The notes: generated by a model from the letters alone, not told the origin. Numbered from the stretch's first letter, positions 53,301 through 64,000 are shown. The stretch: 64,000 nt of DNA from Dasyornis broadbenti (GCA_013397935.1 VZRN01004391.1:717299-781298); one strand, 5' to 3'. Numbers and translations: made by a program.

Positions 53301-56300
53301 CAATTAAAGAAGAACTAGAATATAGAGGATGATGATGATGATGATGTTACACTTCATAAGGGTGTGTGGCTTTTTCGGAGAGTATGTTTCAGTTCAAGGC
53401 CCTTTTGGTCTGTGGTAAAGATGTCCCATAGTCAGTAGAGCTAAAGCAGAGCTAAACCCTTTATTTTGCAAACTGAATCTCCAGCCTTTTGAAGGATTGA
53501 CTACATCTTGAGATGCAGGCAACTACACTTCTAAGAAGGTATTATGAAAGACTGATGCTTTACTATAAAATTTACTGTATGCTAACTGTCTTGCATTGGG
53601 ATTATGTTTTCCCTAATGATTACCAAGAAGTCTAAGAAAGCTAACCTGAAAATAATAAATCATCAAAAAAGTAGGAATCAGTGCTCAGTTTTACATCATC
53701 ACTGCTGGCTACTACATTTACAAGCATCGATGATTCTGGTGTCCTCCCTACAGCCACACTTGATGGACACAGGTTTCCCTCCTCCTGTAAGAAATACAGG
53801 TGCTGGTGTAGTTTCATCTTTCTAAATCCTGAGAAAAGGAGTCTGCTTTGGGGGAAGAGAAGAAAGTGTCTGGCTGGACATAGAGGTAATAATTATTCCC
53901 TGTTCATTAAATAGAAATTTGTTTTTAAGGAGAATGAATTTTAGGACTTTCCTGGGGCACAGCTCCCAAAGTCAGCAGTATCCATGAAGTGAACCTGGCA
54001 TAGTGAGATCTACCAAAGAGCTGGGAGTAAGGCAGCTGTGCAGACAGAAGAACCTGATCTGCAATGGATCTGTAGGGAGACACCAGGCTTGAAAGTGAAT
54101 TTATTGCTTTTTCCAAGTATGTGATAAAGACATTTTTTAGGGAGACCTCGTTATGACATTTCTCTCCTGGGCTTTTCTGCCAGATGGAAAGGAGCATGAA
54201 TAACCTCTAACAGAAAATTTTAAAAACCCCACCCCTATCTGCCTATTATGCAGCAAAGGCAGACCTGCCTGCAGGGCACAGATACAGAGGAAGAAAAGAA
54301 GACAGGTTGGTCTGCAGCTTGTGATATTTACAAACTTCAATCCATGTATGAAAGAACATAACTAGATATAGAGAAAATGGTAATAATAAATCAGGTATAC
54401 ATCTCTCATAGGTCCAGCCTCAATGATTCATCACTTTCTATTTTCTTCCTTCTTGTCAGGTTTATTTACTTACTAAATCAAAGAAATACATCTGCTTTTT
54501 CTGTGTGCCATTTTTTTCTTCTCTGCCTCAGTAGGACAGCTGCCTCAGGAGCAAGCTCATAGTTTTTTATAGTTTTCTTTGATATGTCTTTCAAATGTTG
54601 CATAGCAAGTTACATATTATCATTAATTGTTTTCTGATGTTGCCTTTGTGAAGTGCAGTGTCCTTTAATGAAGAACAGAAATAAACTTTTGACGGCCACT
54701 CTCCATCTGGTGTAAGATTCCACATGCTCCTTGTATTACTCATAATGACCATACAATTGAAGAGAGATTTATCTAAGTGAACCCCTTAGCAATTTATAAT
54801 TAATAAGCATCGAAGTTCAGATTCCCTATTAATTTCTGTAGAGGTAGTATTAAGTCCTTTGAAATGATCAATAGCAATTATTACCCTCTGTGTATGAATA
54901 GCATACATAGTAACATACAAAAATGTTTTCAAAATTGAATTTTTTTAAAATTGAAATTTGAAATTTTTCTGGATTATTTTCCCAATGTGGATGTCCTAAG
55001 CACCCTGCTTAGCAGCCTTTGATTCTGCATTCACTGTCCCTCTTTATGGATCTAGAATAGCAAGACCCATGTAGAAGGCAGGGCTGTCTCCTAAGCAGAT
55101 GTGTCTGGGGCCTTCCCTCAACAGGATGCAAGGCTTGGAGGGGAGCACAGGTGACTGAGCATCAGCAATGCCTTGTGCCAGCCAACACACAGAGCTCTGG
55201 GGCTGGATGAAGACAGACCAACCACGCTGCTGTTGAAAAGCCTTAATAAGATCATTATCTACTTAGTTACCTGCCTGAACTCAGTCATGGAAGCAGATAA
55301 TTTTTTAGTCAGTTCTAAAATGCATGAAGATAATCCTTGAGGTCCTCTTCCAGTCTGGTATTCAATGAACTTTTCCTTATGCCAGACAATTATTTGAGTT
55401 TTAAGACATTGTATTGCTTTCGAAAGCAGTAAAATTTATAGTTTAAAACTAAGAGAAATGTCTTCAGCCCTTTTCTAGGGACACGAAGATCTCCAGCAAC
55501 TTTCAAATTGTTCTTACAATAAAATAATCCAAAGTCCAAAAAAGCAGAGGTTTATGGTTTGTAATATTGTGATTCTATTAAACTTAGCTTCAGTTTATGA
55601 TTGATATATCACATAAAAGCACTCCTTTATATAAATAGTGATTAGTTCTGATAACAACACAACTGGAACAAACAAGGAAATTAAACTGAAAGTAGGATTC
55701 ATATAAGAGCTTCATTTAATTTATCCAAAGATACTATGAAAAAGCTTGAGAATGATTTTCAGCAAATTGCTGTGTAACACTGTGGTGGCCAGATTAGCTT
55801 CTTTTCAGCATTACAGACCTGTTTTTCCTGCTCAGTATATTTACTGGGTGGACCTGGTTTGTGCACAGGGCGGCTTTGAGGACAGCGTCTGTCAACAGCC
55901 TGTCCAAAAATGAAGCCTTGACATGGACAAGAATGTGGCTCTTCCTAAAGCTGATGACATAAAGTGCAATCTTTTCAAGAGCTTTAACAGGCTTTGCCTC
56001 ACACTGCTAGAACCTGACATTTTGGTTGGTCTTTTATTTTTTGGATTACATTTTTGTCTGCAGTGGGAAATTAGAAGGTAGCCATAATACAATGTCTGAG
56101 AAACAGACGAGTGTATAGCAGTCCTGAAATAAAAAGCCATGTGAAGTCTCTTTAAAGAGAGAATCTTATAACTTTTCCTGATTCTCAAAGGAGAGATATT
56201 TCACAACACATGAATCCTGGTGGTGCATCAATACATTATGTTCTTCCTACATTGTCAACAATGCAAAATGAAGTGAGCATTTTGCACCAAAGTCTTCGAG

Positions 56301-58741
56301 AAAGATTCTGGCTGGTTGACTTGAAACATGTAATACCAGCTGTGACTTCTGAGGAATGGCTGGCTTTCATTACAGTTTATTAAAAGAAAGAAATAATTAT
56401 ATCTAAAAATAAGTTGACTCATATCTACTGGTACCTCAAGGGGTTCCATTCCATCTCTAACCCCAGTCAGAAAACTCCAGTTCCTCAAATACATTACTAC
56501 AAATTTGAGATTCTTCATGAATCTCAAATATTCAGAAATTTTACAGTGGTACAGGAGAGAACTGCTAATAACTTAGGTAATGTTCATGAGGCTGTAAGAA
56601 GGGTACTACAGGAAAATAATTTCTGCCCAGAGGTAATAAAATAGTAGTTAAAGGATTGTGTGCTGCTGAAAGTCTCCTTAACTCCTTCATCCAAGTGATT
56701 TACTTTATACTCTAGAACTAGAAGCAACTATCATATCAAGTCTGAGAGTTAAATAATATTGACCAAGAAAATTAGGTCAGTAATTCCTATATCAGACCCA
56801 GCTGTGCCTGGCTTCCTCGAAAATCCAATTGATTCTTTGGCAGAGGTATCGCTCCCTGTGTGTGCTGTGCTGCTTACATGGATTTTACAGAACGTGCAGA
56901 GACTGCCTAGTTGGTCCTCCACATTTGATTGTGACACTCAGAAATGAAGGCAAGGTATACTGCAAACTTATATGGTATCTTTTACATGTGTTATATAAAG
57001 TAGCACTTAAAAATAAAAAGAATGATTCAGCATCAGTTCTCTTTGACACGGTTCACAAATCTTTATAGTTAAATCATTCTTGTGCTAAGTCTGAAATCAG
57101 TTAGTGACTTAACAACATTTCTGTGTGTAAAACTGCTGTTGTCTGCAGTGTGAATTTTTTGAAAAATGATGTTATGAAGGTTCAAGGCCAGAAGCGTATA
57201 CAAGAATTTGTCAGTTCCAGAATATTTTTAACTACTCTTGCAATCAATTTTTTCCTCCATGCATACTTCTTTCTGTAGGACAAACCCATTCTGATTTATT
57301 TGTTAATGACATGTAAAATGTAGGGCAAGCTGTAGAGGAATTCTCTTTGTGGCAGTTAAGAATAGTCTGAGCAGGGGGAATTATACTGGCTGCAGAGACA
57401 GGATAGTGACCTACTCTGTAAAGTACTTGGAGCACTACAGATGCAAAAAATACTGTACATCATGAAAATAATTTGAAACTCTCAAGTATTGAAGGGGACA
57501 TCTGTTCTCTTCCAAACCTAAGAAGTGCCAACCGTGAAGTTTAGGAGCAAACATTTTGCAATATGATCTTACTAAGCTAGAACTAATAATTCTTACATAT
57601 ACATATTCTATGGCTAGTAAAATTGATTAGATATGCAAATAAAAATGGATTTCCTTTTAAAATAATAGAATAGTCATTTCAGTATGGCAAAATCAATGGT
57701 GAAATCCATCTGTTTAACTAAATGTAAAGAATAAAGAATGCTCTTTAATAGCCAGAGTTTGTATGTAAAAGCGAATTAAATAAAATAATAAACAAGCACT
57801 TTAAAACAATTACTGAGTCAGCCATTGTGATGACCAATAGGATCAAAATGAGGATTAACAGAAAGACTGCCTAGGCTAAAGGCTATTTCTTGATATTGTC
57901 ACAATTGGTGATTTTTTTAAAGAACATTGATCACAGGACCAATTCCTCCCATTATTTCCCACAGCAGTGCAAGATCAATTTGTAAAATCTTACTATACTG
58001 TACCTTGATCAAATTGTGTCCTACTGAATAGACAGTTGTTATTTTCCCTCTCTCTCCTGGAGCATGAATACCTGTGCCATAACCATGCCAAGCAACTAAA
58101 TATGGATTGTGGATTGTAATCCAATACTTAACACGATCCCCAAAGGTCTGGAAGCAAAAGGTGGCATAGTCATTGAAGATATCAATTATTGATTCATTTT
58201 CCCATCCCCCGTATTTTTCTTGCAGCATCAAGGGCAGGTCCCAGTGGTACAGGGTAACCACAGGGTCAATATTTCTGTATAGTAGAGAGTCAATAAGGGT
58301 GTTATAATACTGAAGTCCTTTTTCATTGGGAGCTGCTACCATTCCAGTGGGGAAAAGCCTTGACCATGAAATTGAAAACTGGTAAAAAGAAACTCCCAAA
58401 AAATCCAGAGCAGACAAATCTTTGTCCAACAAGATGTAACTGTCACTGGAGGTGCCTGTGCTGTCAGCATCCCTGAACTCCGAGTGGGTGAAGTGGTCCC
58501 AGATGGAGGAGCCTTTCCCATCCTTCCTCTGGCTGCCTTCCACCTGGAAAGCTCCTGTCCCTGCACCCCAGAGAAACTCTTTGGGGAAAGTGTCATATAA
58601 AAACATCTGTGTTTCACTCACAGGGCTGAAGTGGGCGTCCTTTTTCCACACAGATCTTCCCTCTCCAGCAAGCCCAGTAACTGTCCTTATGAAAACTAAT
58701 GTCCAAACAGCAACAATTTTCTCCAGGCGTTGGCCACACAT
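40971..58741 (-). CDS. KLB: Beta-klotho, FGF19/FGF21 co-receptor (5 exons, 1006 aa)
   Basis: KLB is a single-pass plasma-membrane protein that pairs with FGF receptors and binds the C-terminal tail of endocrine FGFs, controlling bile-acid and energy metabolism. Exons in transcript order: 58004-58741, 49806-50313, 45837-46105, 43144-44287, 40971-41332. They sum to 3021 nt, giving 1006 aa against 1044 in human. Order: signal peptide (about 1-24); GH1-like domain 1 (about 46-480); GH1-like domain 2 (about 510-950); a transmembrane helix (about 964-985); and a basic stop-transfer KRKRRK. Both glycosidase domains lack one catalytic glutamate: Asn212 replaces the acid/base in domain 1 (IHNPY) and Ala859 replaces the nucleophile in domain 2 (ITANG). 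Glu386 and Glu663 remain. So it is a pseudo-enzyme, as known for KLB. Both termini look shorter than in mammals because of in-frame stops. Confidence 0.96.
41333..43143 (-). other. KLB: KLB intron 4
   Basis: This 1.8-kb intron has donor GTGAGT just below 43144. It contains a two-copy 75-bp tandem duplication starting 47 bases inside the donor. Nothing else is recognised. Confidence 0.8.
42947..43096. repeat. Tandem duplication, 2 x 75 bp
   Basis: Copies 42947-43021 and 43022-43096 both begin AGTGCCGATGGTTCCTGC and end GTGCCTGGGTCTG. I find one difference between them (G at 42965, A at 43040). Such identity implies a recent duplication. It lies in KLB intron 4 next to the exon 4 splice donor. 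Confidence 0.95.
43144..44287 (-). CDS. KLB: KLB exon 4: second GH1-like domain
   Basis: This 1144-nt exon encodes residues 506-886, nearly the whole second glycosidase-like domain. The retained acid/base motif is INEPN (Glu663). The nucleophile motif is ITANG with Ala859 in place of Glu. N-glycosylation sequons include NVT, NRS and NGS. The acceptor is TTTTCACAG (44288-44289) and the donor GTGAGT. This region binds the C-terminal tail of FGF21 in the mammalian protein. Confidence 0.96.
44288..45836 (-). other. KLB: KLB intron 3
   Basis: The sequence is AT-rich apart from a moderately GC-rich patch (about 45300-45660) with open frames on the minus strand. I do not recognise any protein or repeat there. 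Confidence 0.75.
45837..46105 (-). CDS. KLB: KLB exon 3: end of GH1-1 and inter-domain linker
   Basis: The exon encodes FGYTAWSLLDGFEWQHAYNI, a GH1 signature near the end of domain 1, then GLFYVDFKSKKKERIPKSSA and the linker that ends WGITESVLK. The acceptor is CTTATGCAG and the donor GTAAGC. It begins with the last two bases of a split alanine codon. Confidence 0.95.
46106..49805 (-). other. KLB: KLB intron 2
   Basis: This 3.7-kb intron includes overlapping open frames on both strands at 46573-46966, which I judge to be chance, and a CA/GA microsatellite near 48340. No transposon or RNA gene is recognised. Confidence 0.75.
48340..48385. repeat. CACACAGA-type microsatellite
   Basis: An imperfect array of CACA and GACA units (ACACACACACAGACACACAG and similar) lies in KLB intron 2. 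It is a simple repeat, likely polymorphic. Confidence 0.9.
49806..50313 (-). CDS. KLB: KLB exon 2: middle of first GH1-like domain
   Basis: The exon encodes residues 247-415, starting AHAKVWHNYKECFQPYQKG. It includes GTADFFAFSFGP and the nucleophile-type motif ILIAENGWFTDS, so Glu386 is retained in domain 1. The acceptor is TCTCATCAG and the donor GTTTGT. Confidence 0.96.
53272..53308. repeat. Perfect inverted repeat, 15-bp arms, 7-nt spacer
   Basis: The left arm TTTAATTGTTTGGTG (53272-53286) and right arm CACCAAACAATTAAA (53294-53308) are exact reverse complements around TTTAAAC. The transcript of either strand could form a hairpin. No target-site duplication or transposon ends were recognised. 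Confidence 0.9.
53328..53346. repeat. (GAT)6 microsatellite
   Basis: About six perfect GAT repeats lie 19 bases after the inverted repeat in KLB intron 1. Confidence 0.9.
58004..58741 (-). CDS. KLB: KLB exon 1: signal peptide and start of GH1-1
   Basis: The exon encodes residues 1-246. The start MCGQRLEKIVAVWTLVFIRT contains a short hydrophobic core, as expected of a signal peptide. The first domain begins MFLYDTFPKEFLWGAGTGAF. The acid/base position reads IHNPY, so Asn212 replaces Glu. The donor is GTACAG. The ATG at 58741 was chosen because the frame above it is closed by a TAA at 58796-58798, and no other in-frame ATG lies between. Confidence 0.93.
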
Positions 58742-58754
58742 TATAGAGCCAGTG

Positions 58755-58796
58755 TTAAAAATCAGATTTCTTGTACTGATGCTGAAAAAATTCCAT
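58755..58796 (-). other. KLB upstream ORF 2 (13 codons)
   Basis: ATG at 58796-58794 opens MEFFQHQYKKSDF and stops at TAA 58757-58755, 13 bases before the KLB ATG. It is in a different frame from KLB. Its ATG overlaps the stop of upstream ORF 1 in TAATG, an arrangement that could allow termination-reinitiation. Whether the transcript includes this segment unspliced is inferred. Confidence 0.55.
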
Positions 58797-58834
58797 TATT
58801 TTGCTGGAGTCCACACCATGCAGACCGTCTTCAT
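58796..58834 (-). other. KLB upstream ORF 1, likely broken ancestral start
   Basis: ATG at 58834-58832 opens MKTVCMVWTPAK then TAA, in the same frame as KLB and 31 codons above its present start. Mammalian KLB, as I recall it, begins MKPGCAAGSPGNEWIFFS. This ORF aligns without gaps (M, K, C, P shared), and the codons after the TAA read WNFFS. So the TAA appears to replace a glutamate codon of the ancestral N-terminus. Confidence 0.6.
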
Positions 58835-58950
58835 TTGCCACAAACTGCTGGAGTGTCTTATCACAGCTTCACTAAAAGCTTGTGATCGTAAAAGCCCTGT
58901 CAATGATTAGCCTGAGCTGGGAGACGTAGAGCAGGCCAGAGAATGGTGTG

Positions 58951-58957
58951 ATTTATA
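58951..58957 (-). promoter_or_regulatory. KLB: TATA box of KLB
   Basis: The minus strand reads CCCTATAAATCACACC. TATAAAT lies about 210 bases above the KLB ATG and would place the start near 58925. The surroundings are not CpG-rich, which fits a tissue-restricted promoter. The transcription start is inferred. Confidence 0.5.
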
Positions 58958-58959
58958 GG

Positions 58960-61900
58960 GAGGTGGCCTGTGTATGACCACTGAGACACCTACCTGGCTT
59001 CTTACTGCAGGCTGCCTGAACAATAGAAATACTAGGAACTAATACATCATTATTTAAAGCTCAGTCATTCAGGTGGGAGAATATAGGTGACAGAGGGTCT
59101 GAGAAGCTATCACATCCTTTATTCCTTGTGGAGCTGTGTTTCAAGGACACATTAATATAATTCACACAACATAATCACCAATTTAAAGGAGATTTATCCT
59201 ATCTGTGTAATTGGATGGCTGGAAGAACATTGCATGATTCCTCAGTCCTAACCTGCTCAAACAACCTATTTCTGCTGAAAAATTCTCTCTGGACTTGTGG
59301 GAAATTTTGTTGTGAACAAGAGATACACAGACATCCCACTAATTGTATAAAAAAACAAAGCAAGTCAGTGTTTCTTTCAAACACATGCAACTATTTTTCT
59401 ATCCTATATAAAAGTCTGCTGTACAGCACTACGTACAGCAGCAGTACAAAATCAACAGGGGCCTACTGCAGTTCTTACACAATTTTCCTGGATTTCTTCA
59501 AATAAACACAGTTAGCAAAGGTAATTAGCCGTGAAAGATGCTATTTCATTATTGGTTAATTTAACAATTCATATACACAGCTGGGGCATCAGTACAGCAA
59601 ATATTTATAGAGCAATTTTGCAGTATAATTTAATCTTTTAACATATTTAGCAACACGATATATATTGAGATACAGTCAATTTACTCAATATAGTAAGAGT
59701 GATGCCTGTCATTTTTGTTTTTCTTGAGGTACAATAATATAAAGTGTGTCCATACAGTAATAGAAACTGTGACCACAGCTGCTGAAGAGCCTTGAGTGAT
59801 GCGTGATGATTTTATGTCTTTTCTTTTTATACCCTTTTAATACTCTTTTTATACATTTTATACCCTTTCCCTTTCCTTGTACTCTTTAGATACACACTCT
59901 TTGTACTTTAGTCCCACATACCTATAATTCTTGTAGTCTGATATTTAGCTTAGTTTGGGGGTCTTGTAAAAGTGGGAAGATGAAACATTCACAGTAGAAA
60001 GTCAATAACTCTATACTATTTCAGAACGAGAGGCTCCAACCTTGGATGGAGTCTTTCTTTCTGGAACATATTTTGTAAACTGGACTGTAATCTCATTTAG
60101 GGGAGTAACTAGAATAAGGGGACAGTTACTTCATCTATTAAGTTTCTTATTGGGGGATTTTAGATAGATGCGCTAATTTGCGAGATCCATAAAAATGGTA
60201 TATGCGTTATACAGAAGATACTCGGGTGCTCTGGTGTTTTCGCTGTGTTTCCACCTTTGACAAACCGTTCACCTAGGATCCCATTAAAACCAAAGTAAAT
60301 ACTCTTTTTCCCTTTACTGCCATGTCTGCCTCATATTTTTACCAGCTGAAAAGGCAACATGAGGAACAACATAGAATTATGAAGTAACTTTGCAAGCAAG
60401 AAAGATATGCACTGAAATCTGAACATGGGAACAGTTTATCACTTGAGCAGAGCACTCTGCTCAGATGGATTAGCCCTGCTGCCATGTAGGACATGAAAGT
60501 CCAGATGCACTGCTGGGCAGTGCTGCTTTACTGCTCCTGCTTCCTGTGAGAGCATGCTTGCAGCACTGCATAATGCCATGGAGACATACCTCTATTTATC
60601 AATAAAGCTGAGGACTCTACACAAATGGAAGACAATTTATTTACTTTTAGGATAAACAACAAAATGTCTGTGTTTGTAAGCATTTCTCTGCAGTGCCTTT
60701 ACAGGAAACATTTTTACCACAGATGAAGACAAAAGCTCCTACTGACATCTTCTGCACTGCAGGTCCATGCTGGTGGGGTAGTAATGCATCTAGTATGAGT
60801 CTCTCCCATATAACAAACCCATTATTCTCTCAGCTACCTGAAGTAACTGATCTACACTTCTCAGCCAAGATCCTACCACACACAGGCAGCTTGGGAACAA
60901 GAGGAGCAGACAGGGACTGCACCAAGTTTACAGTACATACTGACATGTTCCTTTTTTGTTCTATGGAACAGCATTTAAAATGCTGTTTGATAGTTATTGC
61001 ATCAACATCATCCTTCTGTTTTGACATTTAAAAGCATGATTGTATGTATCCTACTTTATGAAAGAAAACCCAAATACAAGTTGTTATCAATGCCACTACA
61101 CTTCTAGAGCAGCTAGTTCTCATGATTACCAGATGTTTGAGCTCCAAATACCTACAACACCTTTGTAACACCACGGCAATCTGTTGGCAAGGTAAAGACA
61201 ACAGGCTTCTTCCCACTAAATACAGCAGAGCAGTACCACTGGCATGTGGATGCAGAAAATGTGTTGCACCTGCCTGAAATTTGTAAGGTGCAGCAGAGAC
61301 TGGTGCTCCCAGATGCTTGGTCTATACAAGGTTATGAACTGTATTTCTTTCCTTATTATTGACATGACTGGGAGCATGCTATAATCAAGGTTTGAAAGCG
61401 TTTCAATGTTTCAAGTCTCTGTGAATCCAATTTCTTACTGCTTGGTCATATTTAACTGTTTGGGCTGTAATTTAACTTCATGAAGTTAAAGAGGAAGCAG
61501 TTTAACTGATGAGAATCATCATGAGTGACTTGCATTGGGAAGGAGGATTTCACTACCTGAGCAAAGACTTGGGGAAAGGAAATACTGTGACTGTTGTTAA
61601 CTTGGAAAGCAATCAGCACAGAAGACTGAGATGTGATCAGGGGCTGTTGGGAAGTGAGGGTGTGAAAGGAGGGGAAGAGAATTAATGATTCCACTGGTTC
61701 AAGTGGCAGAGTTGGGACAGGCTCCAACCCTGGTGCTGTGGGAGGACATCAGTATGATGCTGCACAGCGAGATTTCCTGCCTCTGTCCATGCACTTAATC
61801 AATCTGGTTTCAGAATGAATCAAGACTGGGAGAAGCTGAGATCTCCATGACACTTACTGATACAAATTCAGTAGTTAGGAAGTCTAATGATTATTCAGTT

Positions 61901-64000
61901 CAATTCTTAAACTGTCAGTTTTCCTTTTCTTCTTTGCCTTTGCCAAGGCATGTGATTCAAATGAAGAAAACAACTTTTCACTTGACCATTGAATATATAC
62001 TCTCCTTGTTTTGGGGTTTGGCTTGAAAATCTGGGGTTTGATCTACAGAAATGCTGAACACATTAGTCCAAAGGGTAGAGTTTTGAATATTAGACTGAGA
62101 ACCTGAGTTGACACATTCATTCTGCCTAGATATACAAATGAAGAAAAAGACCTAAAGACAAAGGTCACTCAGAAAAAGTGCAATGTTTATATTAACATCA
62201 GCTGCTCAGATCTACTAGTGTTGGGTGTTCAAAAAAGCACAGTTTATGTAATTGCCCACAAGAGCATCACGCAAATCCCTTATCTTTACCTTATACAGCA
62301 AAAACTGTTTGAGATGGGATCAAGTCTTTTCTAAAGGCACATCATTGTGATGGATACTATAGAAACCCTAATGTAAATAAAAACTACACCACAGGTTTAC
62401 AAAGAATTTTTGGAATTTTTAGTCTGTAACAAAATGCTAATTCCTACTTCTACAATACCAGAAAAAATTTATTTTCTTTACTAGAGACCCTAGTAAGAAA
62501 AATATTTCATATGGGATTCTTCCAAAATAGAGACTACAATCTCGTAAATGAGTATTTTAATGTCCATTAATACTACAAAAGAATCAGAATTTAACCTGAA
62601 CTTTCAATTAAAAGGTTGGCTTCAGTTCCAAAATAGTATCAACACAGCAATATACAAAAATGTGAAAAGAAAATAATCAAGGTATTAACAAAAAGAAAAC
62701 AGACTATTTTTTATTTCTCATTATAAGAAAATGTAATTTTCTTATTAACAACCTCCTCTCTCATTAAGCAAGACAAAACCTTCACTAGTAATAACAACAG
62801 TAGGACTGAACTTATTAGACAGGGGAAGAAACTTTAAGTTCAAGAGTTAATCTCTCACTTTTAAAAATGCATTTTGGAAAAAAGACCCTACATAAAAAGC
62901 TAAGTAATCTGTAATTTACAGAAAGATAGAAAAAAACATTAATTTTTTAAAAAATTATTTGTCATAGTTGCAAACAGTGGTGAAATTGAGTGTACTTTAG
63001 CTACTTTTTAAAAAGCTGTAATTTTAGTTGGGTAATAGGCCTTTAGAACATGACACATGATCAATTATAGACTCAAAAGGGATTTTGCCTTGATTTTATC
63101 TTGCAAAACACATCATAATACAATGAGTATTCAGTTTTGTTTCCTGTGGTGGAACAAGGTTTTTCCTACTTCCACTGGTTTCATAGGCACATACTTAGGA
63201 ACAGAGGTACCCTGTGTCTCTCCACCATATCCAGGAGTGAATTATACACATTCCAGGTAATCAGCCAAATATCTCCATAAAAGGTTAACCTCTTGCCTTC
63301 CAAGAAACATGAAGATGTCACAAAGCCACAAGCAGATACTGCTCTGCTGGATGTTACTCTAGGTAGCTTTATCAGCTACAAACAGAGATAAGCCCCTGCA
63401 ATAACTCCTAGCATTATTTGAACAGTTTGGCTCTTACAAATGTCAGCCATTTTAACTGATCTTAGTTTTGGTATCAGAATACACACAGCTTTAAAGGTTA
63501 CATAACGATAATTAATTATATAAATACAAACTTATCACTGGAGATGTTTTTCTAAAGCAGTATCAGTTTTGTTTGCATAGCCATTATGTTGAGTGCATAT
63601 GGAATAACTTGCAAAACAGGCCAAAAAGCACAGCCTGTGCTGTGGGTCTGTGTTTACTTGCTCACTCTGTCATGTGTTCCTTATGCAGAAATCCAAATTC
63701 AAAAGCTATGCTAACGATGAAAATACACGAGTCCACCTAACCATGTGTGTTCATAAAAGAATGGTAGCAATTTCTGTACTAACAGGATCTTACAATTACT
63801 TAAAGTCCAACTTCAAGAATTAAACTGGAATAGTAATAGGTATCATTAACAGTTATTTGGAATTTGACCATGCCACCAAGTAGACAGTGAATACAGAGGA
63901 AAGACAAGTGATAGCATTAGGAACTGCAGTATGGGAAAAGTGCAAATTGAGTTTGTACTCTTTGGTTGTTTTTTATTTTTGATGAGTGGTCTCCTAAATC
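58960..64000. other. Non-coding region upstream of KLB
   Basis: This is about 5 kb of AT-rich DNA with no recognisable exon, transposon or RNA gene. By synteny RFC1 should lie beyond the right edge. It may include KLB regulatory sequence, but I cannot point to a specific element with confidence. Confidence 0.6.
59815..59885. repeat. Degenerate T-rich TATAC repeat
   Basis: The motif CTTTTTATAC/CTTTTAATAC recurs four to five times in imperfect form (TTTTTATACCCTTTTAATAC and following). It is low-complexity DNA upstream of KLB. Confidence 0.6.

Larger units (their letters stand above)
50314..58003 (-). other. KLB: KLB intron 1 (7.7 kb)
   Basis: This is the largest intron in the window. It is AT-rich, with one perfect 15-bp inverted repeat (53272-53308), a (GAT)6 run directly after it, and a 12-base A run near 51605. 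I find no coding exon or recognisable transposon. First introns often hold enhancers, but nothing here identifies one. Confidence 0.75.

Noticed and set aside
59549..59565. HNF1-like GGTTAATTTAACAA upstream of KLB
   Set aside because: It is two bases short of the spaced palindrome and lies more than 500 bases from the promoter in AT-rich DNA where such matches are common.

Overview
The window is vertebrate nuclear DNA, almost certainly from a bird. It has intron-split genes, CpG-island promoters, compact introns and fragments of CR1, the dominant avian LINE. The species cannot be fixed from this alone. Gene order is UGDH(+), LIAS(-), RPL9(+), KLB(-). This is the conserved block that in human lies on 4p14, in reverse. 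All four genes could be rebuilt exon by exon, with GT..AG introns and open frames throughout: UGDH 494 aa, LIAS 381 aa, RPL9 192 aa and KLB 1006 aa.

Layout. Bases 1-3230 are non-coding; by synteny the 3' side of SMIM14 should lie further left, but nothing of it is recognised. Bases 3230-4080 are a CpG island with the UGDH promoter and non-coding exon 1. UGDH coding exons run 4315-18919, with a likely poly(A) site near 20075. Bases 20080-24800 are the gap between the convergent ends of UGDH and LIAS. LIAS runs leftward from 34266 to 24978. A second CpG island (about 33880-34900) is the divergent LIAS/RPL9 promoter and carries twin perfect cAMP-response elements. RPL9 coding exons run 34789-38430, with a probable separate 3'-UTR exon ending near 39575. 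KLB runs leftward from 58741 to 40971, and its probable poly(A) site near 39993 leaves only about 400 bp to the end of RPL9. Bases 59000-64000 are AT-rich, non-coding DNA upstream of KLB.

The genes do not form a pathway. UGDH makes UDP-glucuronate in the cytosol, LIAS makes lipoyl cofactor in mitochondria, RPL9 is a 60S ribosomal protein, and KLB is the membrane co-receptor for endocrine FGFs. They share only conserved synteny and shared promoter or terminator space.

I found no previously undescribed system, mobile gene cluster or CRISPR-like array. The most interesting observation is at the start of KLB. A 12-codon upstream ORF lies in frame with KLB and resembles the first residues of mammalian KLB as I recall them, but it ends in TAA. 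The stop overlaps the ATG of a second small upstream ORF (TAATG). This looks like an ancestral N-terminus broken by a stop, with translation now starting 31 codons further on. A similar stop appears to have shortened the KLB cytoplasmic tail.
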